Below, piece after piece: positions 61,555-64,000 of a stretch of DNA of 64,000 nt; position 1 is the stretch's first letter, and every line of letters begins with the position of its first letter. A model generated the notes under the pieces. The model was given only the letters and a program-made list of their open reading frames with translations. It had not been told where the DNA came from and made no database searches. The DNA comes from Melitaea cinxia (taxonomy: Eukaryota > Arthropoda > Insecta > Lepidoptera > Nymphalidae): contig NC_059404.1 of the NCBI RefSeq assembly GCF_905220565.1, forward strand, positions 3,872,472-3,936,471, given 5' to 3'. The position numbers were made by a program, and so were the translations under genes.

Positions 61555-62450
61555 CACTTTAGCCTATCACAGTCCACAGCTGGACATAGGCCTCCACAAG
61601 TTTACTCAAAAAATAACGTGAACTCATGTGTTTTGCCCATACTCACCACGCTGGGCAGGCGGGTTGGTGACCGCAGGGTTGGCTTTGTCGCACCGAAGTC
61701 GCTCCTGCCCGTCTTCGGCCTGTGTATTTCAAAGTCAGCATTTGGATGGTTATCCCGCCATCGGTCGGATTTTTAACCGACCTCCAAAAAAGGAGGAGAT
61801 TCTCAATTCGACTGTATTTTATTTTTTATTTTTTATGTATGTTACTTCAGAACACCCAGTCAGGGTGGAGCGATTTCGACAAATTTTCTTTTGATCGAAA
61901 GGTGGTGTGTGTCATTTGGTCCCATTTAAATTTATTTGAGATCTAACAACTACTTTTCGAGTTATATCTAATAAGCGATTTTACTTGACGCTTTTTTCGT
62001 CGACCTACGTTGTATTATACCGCATAACTTTCTACTGGATGTACCGATTTTGATAATTCTTTTTTGTTAGAAAGGGAATATCTCTAGTTTAGTACCATGA
62101 TAAGGAAACCAGGATCTGATAATGGGATCTCAGAGAAATTGAGGGAAACTCTCGAAAATCTGCGATAACTTTTTACTGGGTGTACCGATTTTGATAATTT
62201 TTAATTTAATCGAAAGCTAATGTTTATCATGTGGTCACATATAAATTTTATGGAGATCTGATAACTACTTTTTGAGTAATCTTTGATAACGCGTCGATGT
62301 TATTGAAGTCGGTTTTTTTCGTTTGCTAGCAAACACAATTATTATTAAGTTTCAAGGTGGTAGCTATGGAACTGTATTATCCCCTAGTCACCTCTTACGA
62401 CACCCACGGGAAGAGAGGGGGTGGCTATTTTCTTTAGTACCGTAGCCACA
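61555..62450 (+). mobile_element. S2 repeat split by an AACCGACTTC-terminus element
   Basis: S2 runs 61,555-61,770, breaks at 'atcggtcggatttttaaccg', and resumes at about 62,345 with 'gtttcaaggtggtag'. The inverted AACCGACTTC element (about 61,770-62,340) sits between; the first-unit S2 copy is uninterrupted. Confidence 0.82.
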
Positions 62451-62689
62451 CAGTACTGGATTGGATGGGATGTCTATGTATAGTCTATATATTATGGCTA
62501 TACAGTGTCTAATATATAGTCTACGTGGTGACTTTTATTATTATTGCAGTTTGCTATTATTATTATATCATTCGCTAGCTATTATATATTTTTATAAATC
62601 ATTGTAAATAAAATAAAGGTTTTTAATTAAGAATATTGTTATTTTTCTTAATACAGTTTTAAATGCGCAGTAAAATATGAAATTATCAA

Positions 62690-62927
62690 AATAAAAGATA
62701 CAAAAACCTGTAACTTTTTCAGTGTTAATTTTTTTTTGCTACAAAATATAAATATCACATTATATTTCATTTTTAATATGATAAGACGAAGAATAGCGTC
62801 CATAATATCTGTGAACATTAACATAATGCGTTTATGCAGGTATATATATTGACTGTCGCCACTACACCCTGCATCAGTTGCTAGCCATTACAGTGCTTCA
62901 CAGTCTTCACGCAAATTGCTACACAAA
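62690..62927 (+). promoter_or_regulatory. Promoter of knottin gene E
   Basis: Nearly identical to the gene C promoter; TATA at about 62,841-62,849. Confidence 0.65.
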
Positions 62928-63709
62928 ATGATGTCTCGCACAACCTTAATACTACTCCTTATCTGTTTTGTGTGCGTCGCCGAGATTACAAATGGACACA
63001 TCATTGATGTACCACCTAGAACTAAATGTGGACTGAAAGGAAAACCTGTAAGTTTGTGTTTTATTTGCAAATGTATAAATGTGTGGCGTAGTTTATGTTT
63101 TAGTCATTTAAATCTATCAGCTACCTATATATAGCAATTGGTTGAGCCTTATTTATACTTTGATTTAGTTGGAATGGAAGTTTATTTCCTAGAACACATA
63201 TACTTGTCTAAGAAGAAATTTATATTCCTTCGATATGATAACACTGTCTTGGCAGGGGTACACAGGGGTAAATTTACTTTACGGTAGGAGGCACCACGTA
63301 CTTGGTGTTACGGGTGCCGAAAGCCCAAGGCAAGGGCGTAATATATAAAAGAAAAAAAGGGTCAGCCGAAGATGTGCGGAACTGTCATCAGGCCGCAACG
63401 GTACTAATTGCGCCCGGGCTACATGAGGAAGAGCCTCCCCTGCAGAGACACGCCCTGTATTTTTTTTATGTATGAAAATACCTTTTTCATACTTAGGTGC
63501 ATGTGAAACTAAAACGGAACGGAAAAATACACTTTCTATTTCTATAAATATAAGAATGACAATTCAATAATATTATTGAAATTATTATGTGTATTCTTTG
63601 TATTAAATTTCGGTGCATCTAATGACTGATATTTCTTTTTCAGTGTCAGAGCAATTCAGTATGCTGCAGTAAGCAATGTTTGCCCACAATTAATAGATGC
63701 AGTTCTTAA
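62928..63709 (+). CDS. Secreted six-cysteine (knottin-type) peptide, gene E
   Basis: Exons 62,928-63,047 and 63,644-63,709, phase 0, 61 residues. Same signal peptide, Cys spacing and intron repeat (63,250-63,465) as gene C, with one coding difference. Poly(A) signal at 63,901. Very recent duplicate. Confidence 0.87.
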
Positions 63710-64000
63710 ATAAATTTGTTTGAAATGAATCAAACATTATACTATTTCATTATTTTACGAATTGGGTGGAAGGCTTAAGATTGGATAAGTCAGAAGGGAT
63801 TGGTAAATATTGTTTATTTTTCGCACCAAATATAAATGTAGAATAATACAAAAATAGGTTAAGTTTTATTTATTATATAATAATTTTACACAGTTAATAC
63901 AATAAAGTGAAATAAAAAAACCCTTGTGTATTTACTGAAATCAAACTTTATAGCTTCCAAAGTCACGGTGGAACTAGTAGTCATTTAAGCTGACAGTATG

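Larger units (their letters stand above)
58861..64000. repeat. Segmental tandem duplication, second unit (reaches window edge)
   Basis: Starts 'ctcaaatgtctgaaggtcaa' as in the first unit; base 64,000 corresponds to base 58,859 of the first unit. Contains genes D and E. Confidence 0.85.

Overview
The window looks like lepidopteran (moth or butterfly) nuclear DNA. It is AT-rich, has short intron-split genes with GT-AG junctions, and is crowded with repeat families typical of that order: LINE 3' tails ending in 'cgcgggcaacagctagt'-like sequence, tRNA-headed SINEs, elements with AACCGACTTC termini, a hAT element and a Gypsy/errantivirus provirus. No species call is possible from sequence alone.

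Layout. 1-8.99 kb: repeats and what is probably intron. 8,997-10,120 (-): the 5' common exons of mod(mdg4), a BTB/POZ chromatin-insulator gene. No FLYWCH 3' exon is present, as expected for a locus whose 3' exons are joined by alternative or trans-splicing. 11.2-16 kb: LINE fragments, a hAT element with an 8-bp target duplication, and a MITE with a 5-bp target duplication. 16,307-40,603 (+): an 11-exon, 657-codon secreted carboxylesterase-family gene. Its nucleophile serine is replaced by glycine, while the catalytic Glu and His positions are kept. Its first intron (16.5-22.1 kb) holds a possible two-exon 65-residue gene (20,137-20,670). Its 11-kb intron 7 holds a young, complete errantivirus (25,611-33,220: two 333-bp LTRs differing at 2 sites, gag, pol and a spliced env), nested in two older LINE fragments. 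The same intron also has a 119-bp tandem repeat and a 177-bp-arm inverted repeat.

40.6-46.1 kb: repeats, including an RLE-type LINE fragment. 46.4-64.0 kb: a cluster of five two-exon genes for small secreted six-cysteine peptides with inhibitor-cystine-knot spacing (A+, B-, C+, D-, E+). B/C and D/E lie in a tandem segmental duplication (52,330-58,860 and 58,861 to the window edge). The window stops one base short of the point where the first copy gave way to the second, so the array may continue.

The three gene systems (mod(mdg4), the pseudo-esterase, the knottin cluster) have no evident functional link. What joins them is intense repeat activity. The main points to follow up are the knottin array, the spliced-env provirus, the serine-less esterase, the small nested gene and the splice-donor-like cluster in the mod(mdg4) last common intron.
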